Below, in pieces: positions 27,403-36,152 of a DNA stretch of 64,000 nucleotides; within the stretch, counting starts at the first letter, position 1, and every line of letters starts with the position of its first letter. The position numbers were made by a program, and so were the translations under genes. Source of the stretch: Microlunatus antarcticus (GTDB lineage Bacteria > Actinomycetota > Actinomycetes > Propionibacteriales > Propionibacteriaceae); NCBI RefSeq assembly GCF_014193425.1, contig NZ_JACHZG010000002.1:93510-157509 (forward strand). The letters are read 5' to 3'. The notes beneath the pieces are model-generated. The model did not search any database, was not told where the DNA came from, and saw only the letters and a list, made by a program, of their open reading frames with translations.

Positions 27403-28371
27403 TTGTTGGAACCGCTGGGCATCCCCGCCGACGCGGAGGCGCTCTACGTCGTGCTCGCCTCGCTCGACGAGGCCACGGCGCAGGAGCTCACGCAGCGGAC
27501 GGGCACGCCGGTCGCCCAGGTCGCCGCGCACCTCGACACGCTCGCCGATCTCGGCCTGGCGGTGGCGCTGGGCGAGGGCCTCTGGAACTCGCTCCCCCTC
27601 GGTGACGTGGTCAAGGGTCTCGAGCTGCGGCGCCGCGCCGAGATCGAGGCCGCCGTGATCGCGGCGGACACGCTGCAGAACCAGCTGCTCGCCGCGTCCC
27701 ACAGCTCCGAGGACGACGTGCAGGTCTTCGTCGGCCAGACGTCGTGGGCCGAGTACACGCGGCTGTGCGACGAGACGACGTCCGAGATCTGCCTGTTCGA
27801 CAAGCCCCCGTACGTCGGCGGGCCGTCGATGCTGTCGCCCGACGAGCTCCGGGAGGCGTCCGGGGAGTGGCGCGCCCTGGAGCGCGGGGTCTCGCAGCGC
27901 AGCGTCTACCACCCGGGCTTCGACCCGGAGCGGCTCGAGGAGATGGCGCTCTTCGCCAACATGGGCGAGAAGTCGAGGACGGCACCGGTGCCGATGAAGC
28001 TCGTCCTCTTCGACGCCAAGATCGCCTGGATCCCCTCGATGCCCTCCTACATGCCGGGTCACGAGCGGCGGGCCAGCTTCGTGCGGCACCCGCTGATCGT
28101 CGAGTCGCTCGTGTGGCTCTTCAACGCGGTGTGGGACACGGCGATCCCGATCACGGCCGGGACCTACCTCAACGGCGACCCGCGGCGCCAGATGCTGATC
28201 TCGCTGATGATGAGCGGCTCGACCGACGACGCGATCGCCAACCAGCTCGGGATCAACGTGCGCTCCGTACGTCGCTGGATCGCCGAGCTGATGGACGAGC
28301 TGGGCGTCACCACGCGCCTGCAGCTGGGCGCGGCACTGGTCCGCGCCGACTCCATGCGCACCAGCGGCTGA
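27403..28371 (+). CDS. TrmB-like/LuxR-type transcriptional regulator
   Basis: A regulator of about 322 residues. The N-terminus is a TrmB-like winged helix (EALYVVLASLDEATAQELTQRTGTPVAQVAAHLDTLADLGLAV); the middle resembles the sensor region of such proteins (VFVGQTSWAEYTRL..., KLVLFDAKIAWIPSMPSY); the C-terminus is a LuxR/GerE helix-turn-helix (LMMSGSTDDAIANQLGINVRSVRRWIAELMDELGVTTRLQLG). This class in actinobacteria often regulates neighbouring secreted products. The start is uncertain: TTG 27403 or 27406 with GAGGG upstream is preferred; GTG 27304 is in frame but lies 33 bases from the divergent gnd start. A hairpin follows, then a small convergent gene. Confidence 0.75.
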   Translation: MLEPLGIPADAEALYVVLASLDEATAQELTQRTGTPVAQVAAHLDTLADLGLAVALGEGLWNSLPLGDVVKGLELRRRAEIEAAVIAADTLQNQLLAASHSSEDDVQVFVGQTSWAEYTRLCDETTSEICLFDKPPYVGGPSMLSPDELREASGEWRALERGVSQRSVYHPGFDPERLEEMALFANMGEKSRTAPVPMKLVLFDAKIAWIPSMPSYMPGHERRASFVRHPLIVESLVWLFNAVWDTAIPITAGTYLNGDPRRQMLISLMMSGSTDDAIANQLGINVRSVRRWIAELMDELGVTTRLQLGAALVRADSMRTSG

Positions 28372-28397
28372 CCCGCCGAAGAACCCTGCGGACGCCA

Positions 28398-28429
28398 AGA
28401 AGGGTGCCTCCGGACGGAGACACCCTTCT
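28398..28429. terminator. Bidirectional hairpin terminator
   Basis: AGAAGGGTG pairs with CACCCTTCT, and inside CTCCG pairs with CGGAG. It lies between the regulator and the convergent small peptide gene. Confidence 0.65.
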
Positions 28430-28474
28430 CGCGAGCAGGTCCTGCGCGGCCGCCGACCGGCGGCCGAGCGTGGA

Positions 28475-28621
28475 TCAGTAGCCGCGACCGAGCTGGACGA
28501 CGCGCACGACCTGCGCGGCGTCGGCGGGCCCGCCCAGGAAGAGGAAGGCCACGGTGGCGCCGGCCACGACGGAGGTGGCGGAGAGACGGACGGCCTTGCG
28601 GAGGGTGAGAGAGGAGAACAT
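28475..28621 (-). CDS. Small secreted peptide gene (48 residues)
   Basis: A 48-codon gene, too short for most gene finders. ATG is preceded at eight bases by AAAGGA. The product begins MFSSLTLRKAVRLS, has a hydrophobic core (SVVAGATVAFLFLGG) and an AxA-type cleavage site (PADA followed by A), leaving a 13-residue basic tail, AQVVRVVQLGRGY. It may instead stay in the membrane as a single-pass peptide. Its stop is about 50 bases from a terminator shared with a TrmB/LuxR-type regulator. Upstream lies an AT-rich stretch with a 9-bp inverted repeat. No homologue is known to me; function unknown. Confidence 0.6.
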   Translation of the reverse strand: MFSSLTLRKAVRLSATSVVAGATVAFLFLGGPADAAQVVRVVQLGRGY

Positions 28622-29142
28622 CTGATGAATCCTTTCTTATTCGGCCCTTGATACGAGAATTTTTTGCACCAAGGGCCGCGTTGGGGGGTCGTTCGGAACG
28701 TTATGCGGTTTCCACGACCCGGTCACCCTGGAGCAGCGTCAGGTTGAGGACATTTCCGGATGCGGACACGGCAAAATCGCGTTAGGTGCTCTTTCCACCC
28801 CAACGCGCACACAGCCGGACGCTGTCCGTTCTCCGCCTTCGACCCTGAGTGCGGCCCCTCTTCCCGCGGACGACCCGGCGAGCGCGGGCCCTCGGGCCCG
28901 GCGGTCTCGGCGGTGGCGCGTCGTGCAGCGCCAGGGGTGCGTCCTGACACGCACCTCGTTGTCGTGTGACACACTTCACCCGCAAAGGCGTAAGGTCAAG
29001 CACATCGCCGTTCTGTCCCCGGTAGGGACGACGCCACGGCGTGCCCCCTGGCGCTTGCCGAGCTGCTCGGGCACTCTGCCCCGGGCCGCGCGCGGCCCGT
29101 CCTCCTCCGCGCACTGTCGGACCCGGGTGTCATCGTAGGGAG
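28622..29142. other. 521-base intergenic region between peptide gene and M4 protease
   Basis: No convincing gene was found; short open frames here have no ribosome site or recognisable sequence. It holds an AT-rich block at 28640-28700 (unusual in this window), the 9-bp inverted repeat listed separately, a possible hairpin with CGCGTT (28778-28783) and AACGCG (28802-28807), and the palindrome GTGTGACACAC at 28964-28974. These could be divergent promoters and operators, or a small RNA gene. Confidence 0.5.
28642..28678. promoter_or_regulatory. Inverted repeat upstream of the small peptide gene
   Basis: CGGCCCTTG (28642-28650) and its exact reverse complement CAAGGGCCG (28670-28678) flank 19 AT-rich bases. 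It starts 21 bases before the peptide ATG, so it could be an operator overlapping the promoter or a 5' mRNA hairpin. Confidence 0.5.
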
Positions 29143-30600
29143 ATGACGACGACCACCCCAGCCCCGTCCGTGGGCACCCCGCCGCAGCGCTGCGGCTTCG
29201 TCCCGCCGTACCTCCTGCAGCGGGTCACCGAGACCTCCCGGGAGCGCCGTCTGGTCGCGGACGGGCGCGACACCCTGGCCGTCGACGAACGGATGCGCAC
29301 CCGACGGGCCGAGGCGTCGTCCACCACCCCGCCGCTCGCCCCCGACGCCGGCGGCAACCGCGTCGTCTACGACGCGCAGGGCGCCGAGGTGCTGCCCGGG
29401 ACGCGCGTGCGCGACGAGGACGACCCGCCCACGGGCGACGCGGCCGTCGACGAGGCGCACGACCACTCCGGGGTCGCCTGGGACCTCTTCGCCGACGTCT
29501 TCGACCGGCGCTCGGTGGACGGTGAGGGGACACCGCTCTCGGTGACCGTGCACTACGGCCGGGACTACGACAACGCGTTCTGGGACGGCACCCAGCTGGT
29601 CTTCGGCGACGGGGACGGCCAGGTCTTCGACCGCTTCACCAAGCCGCTCGACGTCACGGTCCACGAGTTCACCCACGGGGTCACGCAGTTCACCGCCGGG
29701 CTGACCTACCAGGGCCAGTCCGGGGCGCTCAACGAGAGCGTCAGCGACGTGTTCGCCGCCATCGCCAAGCAGCGCGCGCTCGGGCAGAGCGCCGACGAGG
29801 CCGACTGGCTCATCGGCGTGGGCCTGTTCCTGCCCGACGTGAAGGCCACGGCCCTGCGGTCGATGATCGCGCCGGGCACCGCGTACGACGACCCGCGGCT
29901 GGGGCGCGACCCGCAGGTCGCCAGCATGGACGCCTACGTCGAGACCGAGGAGGACAGCGGCGGCGTGCACATCAACTCGGGCATCCCCAACCGCGCCTTC
30001 GCCCTGGCCGCGAAGGGGATCGGCGGCAACAGCTGGGAGCGCCCGGGGCAGGTCTGGTACGCCGCCATCACCGGCGGCGGCGTGACGCCTTCCACGGACT
30101 TCGCCGGCTTCGCGCGGGCGACCGTCGACGCGGCGACGGGGTTGTTCCCCGACGACGCGTCCGTGGCGCAGCAGGTGACCCTGGCGTGGCAGGAGGTGGG
30201 CCTGCTGCTGGACGGCTCGGCCGCGGTCGCCGCCCCGCTGACCCCGGCCGCCCCGGCCGCGCCCACCGAGCCCGCCGAGCCGTCCGGTTCCGCCTCCCAG
30301 GGGGTCCCGGCCCTGCCGGGCGAGGACGGCGACGACGTCGTCGCCGTCCGTCGCACGGGCGGCTTCACCGGCGTCCCGCGGTTCGCCGAGATGAGCCTCG
30401 GGAACGACGACTCGGCCGACGAGCTGCGCCGCCTGCTGAGCCAGATCAGCGTGTCCGGCCTGGCCCCGTCGGAGCCGAGCCCGGACCGCTTCACCTACAC
30501 GGTGGCCTGCCGGTCGTTCGAGCTGACGGTCCCCGAGCAGGACCTCACGCCCGAGCTCACCCGGGTCGTGCAGATCGTGCTCGACCAGCAGGACCGCTAG
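29143..30600 (+). CDS. Protealysin-like M4 metallopeptidase with C-terminal emfourin-like domain
   Basis: A 485-residue thermolysin-family zinc protease. The short N-terminal propeptide has the CGFVPPYLL motif (17-25) that marks protealysin-like precursors, and there is no signal peptide. Zinc ligands are His174, His178 (HEFTH) and Glu198 (NESVSD); Glu175 is the catalytic base and His276 (GVHINSG) stabilises the transition state. After a proline/alanine linker (about 366-390), residues 400-485 (RRTGGFTGVPRF..., CRSFELTVPEQDL...) resemble emfourin, the proteinaceous M4 inhibitor usually encoded by a separate downstream gene. The family knowledge is from protealysin operons; fusion into one chain is what the sequence shows. 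AGGGAG precedes the ATG. The TAG stop lies in a CTAG bordering a palindromic element. Confidence 0.85.
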   Translation: MTTTTPAPSVGTPPQRCGFVPPYLLQRVTETSRERRLVADGRDTLAVDERMRTRRAEASSTTPPLAPDAGGNRVVYDAQGAEVLPGTRVRDEDDPPTGDAAVDEAHDHSGVAWDLFADVFDRRSVDGEGTPLSVTVHYGRDYDNAFWDGTQLVFGDGDGQVFDRFTKPLDVTVHEFTHGVTQFTAGLTYQGQSGALNESVSDVFAAIAKQRALGQSADEADWLIGVGLFLPDVKATALRSMIAPGTAYDDPRLGRDPQVASMDAYVETEEDSGGVHINSGIPNRAFALAAKGIGGNSWERPGQVWYAAITGGGVTPSTDFAGFARATVDAATGLFPDDASVAQQVTLAWQEVGLLLDGSAAVAAPLTPAAPAAPTEPAEPSGSASQGVPALPGEDGDDVVAVRRTGGFTGVPRFAEMSLGNDDSADELRRLLSQISVSGLAPSEPSPDRFTYTVACRSFELTVPEQDLTPELTRVVQIVLDQQDR

Positions 30601-30762
30601 GTCGTGTCTCGCGATCTCCGGCAGGTGCAGGCGTGGCATCCGCGCCCGATCCGGCCAGGAGGAGGAGCGAAAGCGCAGCGGGCTGCGCTGAGCGACTCCG
30701 ACGCAGCCGGTCGGGATGCGGGGCCGCGGCTGCGCCCGCTGGAATCGAGAGACACGACCTAG
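30597..30762. mobile_element. MITE-like palindromic element with CTAG flanks
   Basis: The terminal repeat GTCGTGTCTCGCGAT (30601-30615) is matched, with one mismatch, by the reverse complement of 30744-30758. Both ends abut CTAG (30597-30600, 30759-30762), consistent with a 4-base target duplication as seen for IS5-family elements. The interior is a long imperfect palindrome with an 8-bp tip (AGCGCAGC/GCTGCGCT around 30680). The 158-base body carries no gene. The left CTAG contains the protease stop codon, so insertion left the protein intact. It could also act as a terminator. Confidence 0.6.
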
Positions 30763-30775
30763 CCGCTGACGAACG

Positions 30776-30856
30776 TCAGGTGAGCTGGAGGATCACGATC
30801 ACGAGGATGATGATCACCAGGATGCCGATGATGGTGCCGATGAGACCTCTGTTCAT
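30776..30856 (-). CDS. 26-residue single-pass membrane peptide
   Basis: A tiny gene with AAGGAG about five bases before ATG. The product is a polar MNRG followed by a continuous Ile/Val/Leu helix (GTIIGILVIIILVIVILQLT). Such peptides often act as membrane regulators or stress peptides, but no function can be assigned. It lies between a ZIP transporter terminator and the MITE-like element, and is in line with the transporter. Confidence 0.55.
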   Translation of the reverse strand: MNRGLIGTIIGILVIIILVIVILQLT

Positions 30857-30894
30857 GACTGCTCCTTCGGTTGGGGTTCTTGACGCAGCAACCT

Positions 30895-30916
30895 AGACCA
30901 CCCCTTCGGGTGGTCT
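30895..30916 (-). terminator. Hairpin between ZIP gene and membrane peptide
   Basis: AGACCACCC pairs perfectly with GGGTGGTCT across CTTC. Confidence 0.6.
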
Positions 30917-30923
30917 GATGCAA

Positions 30924-30958
30924 CCCCACCTCCGCGCGTGTCGCACGCGGGGGTGGGG
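30924..30958 (-). terminator. Hairpin terminator of ZIP transporter gene
   Basis: CCCCACC and CCGCG pair with CGCGG and GGTGGGG; it ends two bases from the stop codon of the transporter. Confidence 0.65.
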
Positions 30959-30960
30959 CG

Positions 30961-31677
30961 TCAGCCGACGAGCTCGGACAGGACGAGGTAGATCAGGAAG
31001 CCGACGAAGAAGCCGACGCTGCCGATGCTCGTCTCGCCCTTCGCGTGGGCCTCCACGAGCAGCTCCTCGGTCGCCAGGTACATGAAGGCGACGGCCCCGA
31101 AGGCGAGGACGCCGGCCAGCAGCGTCGGGCTCGCGCCCGAGAGCGTCGCCACCCCGACCGCCGTCCCCGCCACGGTCAGCAGCGCCAGGACGACCGGGGC
31201 GAACGCCACGAAGCGGCGCGAGACCGTCCCCGCCAGCGTGGCCGACAGCGAGAGCCCGACGAAGAGGTACTCGACGGTCAGCGCCACGGTGAGCAGGACC
31301 CCGACGCGTGCCGCGGAGGCGAAGCCCGCGCCGAGGATCAGCCCGTCGATGAAGAAGTCGACGCCGATGGCCACCATGAGCCCGATCGGCAGCCCGGCGT
31401 GCCCGGCGGCCTCGCGCCGGTGCTCCAGGTGCTCGCTCGCCGCTCGGAAGCCGAACATCACCGCGATCCCCGCCGCGAAGCCCGCGACCGCGACCAGGGG
31501 TGAGCGTGCGAGCACGCCGGGCAGCAGCTCGATGGCCGCCGCGGCGAAGACGACCCCGGCCGCGAAGTGCTGGAGGCCGCTCGTCAGACGTTCCCCCGGC
31601 GCCCGGACCGCGGCGACGGCGCCGGAGAGGGCGGCCGCCAGGACCGGCACCAGTGCGAACAGCAGCGCGGCACCCAC
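30961..31677 (-). CDS. ZIP-family divalent metal transporter
   Basis: A 238-residue membrane protein with about eight helices. The metal-site helices are visible: LQHFAAGVVFAAAAIELLP (about 35-53), IGVDFFIDGLILGAGF (about 104-119, in place of the usual HNxxEG), and YLATEELLVEAHAKGE. A His/Glu-containing cytosolic loop (EHLEHRREAAGHAG) lies between helices 3 and 4, as in ZIP proteins. Probably moves zinc, iron or manganese into the cytosol; the replacement of the canonical HNxxEG leaves the metal and direction uncertain. Confidence 0.75.
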   Translation of the reverse strand: MGAALLFALVPVLAAALSGAVAAVRAPGERLTSGLQHFAAGVVFAAAAIELLPGVLARSPLVAVAGFAAGIAVMFGFRAASEHLEHRREAAGHAGLPIGLMVAIGVDFFIDGLILGAGFASAARVGVLLTVALTVEYLFVGLSLSATLAGTVSRRFVAFAPVVLALLTVAGTAVGVATLSGASPTLLAGVLAFGAVAFMYLATEELLVEAHAKGETSIGSVGFFVGFLIYLVLSELVG

Positions 31678-31686
31678 GGGTGGAGG

Positions 31687-32709
31687 TTAGACCTCGCGGG
31701 TCACGGGTCCGAGCAGGGCGGTCGTGCCGGCCGCGTACGCCCACCGCGCCCAGCCGAGCGGGGTGGAGCCGTGGTCGTCGTCGAGGACCTCCGGATCGGC
31801 ACCGCCGTCGAGCAGCGCCCGTGCGAGCTCGACGTCGTCGGCCCACGCCGCGTGGTGGAGCAGCGTGCGCCCGTGGACCTTGGCGTCCAGGTCGCCGCCG
31901 GCCGCGACCAGTGCCCGGACGCCGTCGGGGGTGCCGGCAGCGGCGATGGGCGGGAGGTCCGTCTGGGACCAGGGCGAGGGGTCGTCGGCCGGGGTGCCCT
32001 CGACGAACCCGTATGCCGCCAGCAGCGCCAGCCGGTCGGTCAGCCCGTGCGCCCGGGCCCGGTCCACCTGCAGGGCGACCAACCGCTGCGGGGTCGCCTG
32101 CCGCTCCCCCAGCCGCCGGCGCCACGTCCCGCCGTTGCCCCGGCCGAGGCCGTGGGCGAGCAGGACGCGGAGGTGCCCGTCGTCGCGTCCGAACATCCGG
32201 TTGTAGAGCGTCTGCCCGTCGTCCGGATCCGCCCCGCGGTCGAGGAGCAGCCCGGCGAGCGCGTCGCCCTGCGGGTGCCGCGGCGTACGACCCGGTCCCT
32301 GCTCGCCCTCGCCGAAGCACCCGGTCAGCACGGTGAAGGGCGGGGCCTCACCGCCGAGCAGCACGCCCGCGTCCGGGTCGGCGCCCGCGTCGAGCAGGAG
32401 CCGGGCCGCACCGTACGCGTCGTCCTGCGGCACCCGCGCGTACGCCAGGCTCATCAGCGGCGTGAAGCCGTCGGGCCGGCGGACGTCGGCGAGCCCGGGG
32501 TCCGCCCGCAGCAGCGCGGCCAGAGCCGGCGCGTCCCCGGTCGCCGCGGCGACGTGGACGTCACGACGGGGCAGGTCCGGGTGGTCGGCGAGCAGCGTGA
32601 CGGCGGCGCGCCAGCGGTCGGGACCGTCGTCGACGTAGGTCAGGCATGCGAGCGCGAGGAACGTGGCCGCCGTAGCTTGTCCTGAGCCTGCCGAAGGATT
32701 CTCGGCCAC
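31687..32709 (-). CDS. Ankyrin-repeat protein
   Basis: A 340-residue protein made mostly of ankyrin-type repeats, seen as RRPDGFTPLMSLAYARV, LLLDAGADPDAG, LLLDRGADPDDG, HGRTLLHHAAWADDVELARALLDGGADPEVLDDDHGSTPLGWA. No signal peptide or helix. Role probably protein binding in the cytosol. The GTG start is chosen because the next gene begins just upstream; the first codons (AENPSAGSGQA) are encoded by a copy of a short repeat found elsewhere in the window, so this N-terminus may be acquired or the true start may lie downstream. Confidence 0.75.
   Translation of the reverse strand: MAENPSAGSGQATAATFLALACLTYVDDGPDRWRAAVTLLADHPDLPRRDVHVAAATGDAPALAALLRADPGLADVRRPDGFTPLMSLAYARVPQDDAYGAARLLLDAGADPDAGVLLGGEAPPFTVLTGCFGEGEQGPGRTPRHPQGDALAGLLLDRGADPDDGQTLYNRMFGRDDGHLRVLLAHGLGRGNGGTWRRRLGERQATPQRLVALQVDRARAHGLTDRLALLAAYGFVEGTPADDPSPWSQTDLPPIAAAGTPDGVRALVAAGGDLDAKVHGRTLLHHAAWADDVELARALLDGGADPEVLDDDHGSTPLGWARWAYAAGTTALLGPVTREV
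32676..32700. repeat. Short dispersed repeat inside the ankyrin gene start
   Basis: CCTGAGCCTGCCGAAGG (32681-32697) differs by one base from CCTGAGCCTGTCGAAGG in the hairpin at 37535-37568. Here it is translated as part of the N-terminus of the ankyrin protein. Confidence 0.5.
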
Positions 32710-32714
32710 GCGGT

Positions 32715-33107
32715 CTACGCCTTGACCGCGAGCACCGCGTGGTGGGCGGTCAGCAGGATCCGGCTCGCCGCGCTGCCGAGAATCAGCTTGCCCACCGGCG
32801 ACCGGCGGCGCAGCCCGATGACGATCAGGTCCGCGCCGACCTCGTCGGCGATGGCGTCGAGGTCGTCCGCGACGTCGTCGTACGTCGTCGGCTGCCGGAG
32901 CTCCGTCTCCAGGTCGAGCGCGTCGAGCTCCGCCTGGAGCGCGGCGAGCCCGTCGCCGGCCAGGTAGCGGTCGTCGACCAGCGCGTCCCCGCGGGTGGTG
33001 TTCACGACGACCAGCCGCGCCCCCCTCAGCCGCGCCTCGCTGATCCCGGTGTCCAGGGCCGCCCGGCCCTCGGGGCTGGGGACGTAGCCGACCACCACCG
33101 CGCTCAC
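32715..33107 (-). CDS. Universal stress protein (UspA family)
   Basis: A 130-residue single-domain Usp: [21 protein letters not shown] at the N-terminus, then [38 protein letters not shown], which contains the ATP-binding G-2x-G-9x-G(S) pattern in the form [21 protein letters not shown] overlaps the tctA stop codon (GTGA), so it is the last gene of the tctCBA operon. It may adjust the transporter or sense energy status; this is inference from position. Confidence 0.88.
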   Translation of the reverse strand: MSAVVVGYVPSPEGRAALDTGISEARLRGARLVVVNTTRGDALVDDRYLAGDGLAALQAELDALDLETELRQPTTYDDVADDLDAIADEVGADLIVIGLRRRSPVGKLILGSAASRILLTAHHAVLAVKA

Positions 33108-34597
33108 GCGGGCACCGCCTCTCGGGCACGGATCTTGCGCAGGACCGGGGGACCGACGACCGCCAGCACGGCGACCAGGAGCACGACCACGCTGAAGGGC
33201 GAGGACACCAGCACGGTCAGGTCCCCGTCGCTGATGGCGAGCGCCCGGCGCAGGTTGGTCTCGGCCACCGGCCCGAGGATCAGCCCGATGACGGCCGGCG
33301 CGACCGGCCAGCCGAAGCGGCGCATGGCGAAGCCGAGGAGCCCGATGACCAGCAGGATGACGAGGTCGAGCGGGTCGGCGTTGACCGCGTACGAGCCCAG
33401 CGAGGCGAACATCAGGATGCCGGCGTAGAGGTAGGGCCGCGGGATCTTCAGCAGCTTCACCCACACGCCGACCAGCGGCAGGTTGAGCACCAGCAGCATC
33501 GTGTTGCCGATGAACAGCGAGGCGATCAGCGTCCAGACCAGCGACGACTCGGTCGTCAGCAGCGTCGGGCCCGGCTGGATCCCGTAGCCCTGGAACGCGG
33601 CCAGCAGGATCGCCGCGGTGGCCGAGGTCGGCAGACCGAGCGTCAGCAGCGGGACGAGCACGCCGGCCGCGGCGGCGTTGTTCGCCGCCTCCGGTCCCGC
33701 CACGCCCTCGATCGCGCCCTTGCCGAAGTCGGGGTGCTTGGAGAGGCGCCGCTCCGTCGCGTACGACAGGAACGTCGGGATCTCGGCGCCCCCGGCGGGC
33801 AGCGCACCGAAGGGGAAGCCGAACGCGGTCCCGCGGAGCCACGGCTTCCAGGAACGTCGGAAGTCCTCGCGGGTCATGAAGCTGCCGCTGCTGCTCATCA
33901 CCTCGACGGGCCCGTGGCGCAGCCTCGAGGCCACGTGCAGGGCCTCGCCGACCGCGAAGAGCGCGACGGCGACGACGACCACGTCGATGCCGTCGGCCAG
34001 CTGCGGGACGCCGAAGGTGAAGCGCTGCTGCCCGGTCAGCAGGTCCGTGCCGACCAGGCCGAGGAACAGCCCGATGCACAGCGAGGCCAGCCCGCGCAGC
34101 GGTGAGGCGCCCAGCACCGTCGAGACCGCGACGAAGGCGAGCAGCGCGAGGGCGAAGTAGTCGGCCGGGCCGATCGCCACGGCCAGCGTGACCACGGCGG
34201 GAGCGACGAGGGCGAGCAGCAGGGTGCCGATGGTGCCGGCGACGAAGGAGCCGATGGCCGCGGTGCCGAGGGCGGCCGCACCCCGGCCCGCCTTGGCCAT
34301 GAGGTTGCCCTCGAGCGCGGTCATGATCGAGCTCGACTCGCCGGGGGTGTTCAGCAGGATCGAGGTGGTCGAGCCGCCGTACATCCCGCCGTAGTAGATG
34401 CCGGCGAACATGATGAACGCGCCGGTCGGCTCGAGGACGTACGTGATCGGCAGCAGCAGCGCGACCGTCATGGCCGGGCCGATGCCGGGCAGCACGCCGA
34501 CCGCGGTCCCCAGCAGGGTGCCGATCAGCGCGAAGAGCAGGTTGAGCGGCGTGACGGCGTCGGCGAAACCCTGGCCGAGCTGGACGAGGGCGTCCAT
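33104..34597 (-). CDS. tctA: Tripartite tricarboxylate transporter, large permease TctA
   Basis: A 497-residue polytopic protein with about 12 helices. Seen: the TctA signature near the N-terminus ([43 protein letters not shown]) and again in the second half ([40 protein letters not shown]). Forms the transport pathway with TctB and is fed by TctC. ATG overlaps the tctB stop by one base (TGATG). Confidence 0.93.
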   Translation of the reverse strand: MDALVQLGQGFADAVTPLNLLFALIGTLLGTAVGVLPGIGPAMTVALLLPITYVLEPTGAFIMFAGIYYGGMYGGSTTSILLNTPGESSSIMTALEGNLMAKAGRGAAALGTAAIGSFVAGTIGTLLLALVAPAVVTLAVAIGPADYFALALLAFVAVSTVLGASPLRGLASLCIGLFLGLVGTDLLTGQQRFTFGVPQLADGIDVVVVAVALFAVGEALHVASRLRHGPVEVMSSSGSFMTREDFRRSWKPWLRGTAFGFPFGALPAGGAEIPTFLSYATERRLSKHPDFGKGAIEGVAGPEAANNAAAAGVLVPLLTLGLPTSATAAILLAAFQGYGIQPGPTLLTTESSLVWTLIASLFIGNTMLLVLNLPLVGVWVKLLKIPRPYLYAGILMFASLGSYAVNADPLDLVILLVIGLLGFAMRRFGWPVAPAVIGLILGPVAETNLRRALAISDGDLTVLVSSPFSVVVLLVAVLAVVGPPVLRKIRAREAVPA

Positions 34598-35178
34598 CAG
34601 CCGATCCACCCGGTCGCGAGCTCGAGCAGGATCCCGCCCGGCAGCACGACGCCGAGGGCCTTGACGAAGACCAGCCACACCACGACCGACACGATGCCGC
34701 CGGCGATCAGCGGGCGGACGACGCCCCGCGAGCCGAGGGACCAGGCGACGACGCCGAACATGAGCGTCACCGAGAGCGGCCAGCCGATGACGTTGATCAG
34801 GAGCGCGTGCGCGAGGAACGCCAGCGAGATGATCCCGACCGCCCGCCAGGAGGTCTTCGCGTCCGGGTCGACGTCCTCGCCGGCCTCCTCGGGGCCCTGG
34901 TCGCCGCGCAGCACGCGGATCGCCAGCACGCCGCCGATCGCGATCGTCGCGGCCCCGACGAGGTAGGGGAAGAAGCGCGGGCCGACCGTGTTCGACGACC
35001 CCGGGATGGTGATGGAGCCGGCGCCGATGACGAGGTAGATCCCGAGCAGCAGCAGGAGCGTGCTCAGTGCGAGCTCGCCGTTGTTGCGCGGGCGGCGCGG
35101 GGACTCCGCGACCTCCCACGGCTCGGGCGTGCGCGGGTCGACGGGGGCCGGTGCGGACGCCGGCTCGGGCGCGCTCAC
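34597..35178 (-). CDS. tctB: Tripartite tricarboxylate transporter, small permease TctB
   Basis: A 193-residue protein with a proline-rich cytosolic N-terminus (about 40 residues) and four hydrophobic helices, the architecture of TctB. Seen: [30 protein letters not shown]. The start is a GTG in GTGA overlap with tctC. Confidence 0.88.
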   Translation of the reverse strand: MSAPEPASAPAPVDPRTPEPWEVAESPRRPRNNGELALSTLLLLLGIYLVIGAGSITIPGSSNTVGPRFFPYLVGAATIAIGGVLAIRVLRGDQGPEEAGEDVDPDAKTSWRAVGIISLAFLAHALLINVIGWPLSVTLMFGVVAWSLGSRGVVRPLIAGGIVSVVVWLVFVKALGVVLPGGILLELATGWIG

Positions 35179-36152
35179 ACGAGCCCGATGTCGCGGAGGA
35201 TCTGGGTCACGCGTCGCTCCTCGTCGGCCAGGAACCGGCCGTAGTCCGCCCCGGTCAGGAACTCGTCGTCCCAGCCCTGGTTGCTCAGCACCTCGCGCCA
35301 CTCGTCGGTGTCGTGCGCCTGCTGCACGAGGGCGATGAGGTCGGTCAGCGCCTGCTCGCTGATGCCCGGGTGGGTCATCAGCCCGCGCCAGTTGGAGACG
35401 ACGAGGTCGAAGCCCGACTCCTTGATCGTCGGCACGTCGGGGACCTGCGGGGACCGCTCGGGGCTCGAGACGGCCCAGCCCTTGAGGTCGCCCGAGAGCA
35501 CCTGCTCGCCGTACTCCCCCACGCCCGAGATGCCGGCCGCGACCTGGTTGCCGAGCAGCGCGGCGAGCGACTGGCCGCCGCCGGAGTAGGCGATGTAGTT
35601 GATCTGCTTGGGGTCGACGCCCCCGGCGTCGGCCAGCAGCCCGGCGAGGACCTGGTCCGTGCCCCCGGCCGATCCGCCGGCGATGGGCAGGCCGCGCGGG
35701 TCGTCCTTCCAGGCGCGCACGAAGTCGGCGAGGGTGTCGTACGGGGAGCTCTTGGGCGCCACGATGATCTCCGGCTCGCCGAGCAGCCGGGCGACCGGGG
35801 TCACGTCGGCCAGGCCCACGGCCGACTCGTTCGTCTCGATCGCGCCGACCATGACGAGGCCCATCATCATCATCAGCGCGTCGTCGGTCTCGCGCGAGAG
35901 CTGGCCGAGCCCGATCGTGCCGCCCGCGCCCTCGACGTTGAAGACCTGCACGTTCCGGGCGATACCCGTGGACCGGATCACGCGCTGCAGCAGCCGCGCC
36001 GTCGTGTCCCAGCCACCACCGGGGCTGGCCGGCGACATGATCCGCAGCCGGGACAGGTCCCCGGGCTGGGCGACGGTGCCGGCGCAGCCCGTCGCCGCGA
36101 GGGCGGTGGTGCTCAACGCCCCCGCCAGGAACGTGCGGCGACTCAGCTCCAC
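35175..36152 (-). CDS. tctC: Tripartite tricarboxylate transporter substrate-binding protein TctC (Bug family)
   Basis: A 325-residue extracytoplasmic binding protein. The N-terminus has a Tat-like SRRTFLAG and a lipobox LAATGC, so it is probably a lipid-anchored protein exported folded. Body motifs are those of Bug proteins: [88 protein letters not shown]. Ligand is probably a di- or tricarboxylate such as citrate, but Bug proteins vary widely. GTG with GAGGAG upstream; first gene of tctCBA-usp. Confidence 0.92.
   Translation of the reverse strand: MELSRRTFLAGALSTTALAATGCAGTVAQPGDLSRLRIMSPASPGGGWDTTARLLQRVIRSTGIARNVQVFNVEGAGGTIGLGQLSRETDDALMMMMGLVMVGAIETNESAVGLADVTPVARLLGEPEIIVAPKSSPYDTLADFVRAWKDDPRGLPIAGGSAGGTDQVLAGLLADAGGVDPKQINYIAYSGGGQSLAALLGNQVAAGISGVGEYGEQVLSGDLKGWAVSSPERSPQVPDVPTIKESGFDLVVSNWRGLMTHPGISEQALTDLIALVQQAHDTDEWREVLSNQGWDDEFLTGADYGRFLADEERRVTQILRDIGLV

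Noticed and set aside
28760..28969. 69-codon plus-strand frame in the large intergenic region
   Set aside because: No ribosome site, no conserved pattern and cysteine/arginine-rich GC-driven composition.
28382..29142. Small tRNA or other stable RNA gene in this gap
   Set aside because: No cloverleaf or conserved T-loop sequence was found on either strand; only simple hairpins are visible.
34597..35301. TctB starting 41 codons further upstream
   Set aside because: That start would lie deep inside tctC; GTG 35178 gives the same 4-base overlap used by neighbouring gene pairs.
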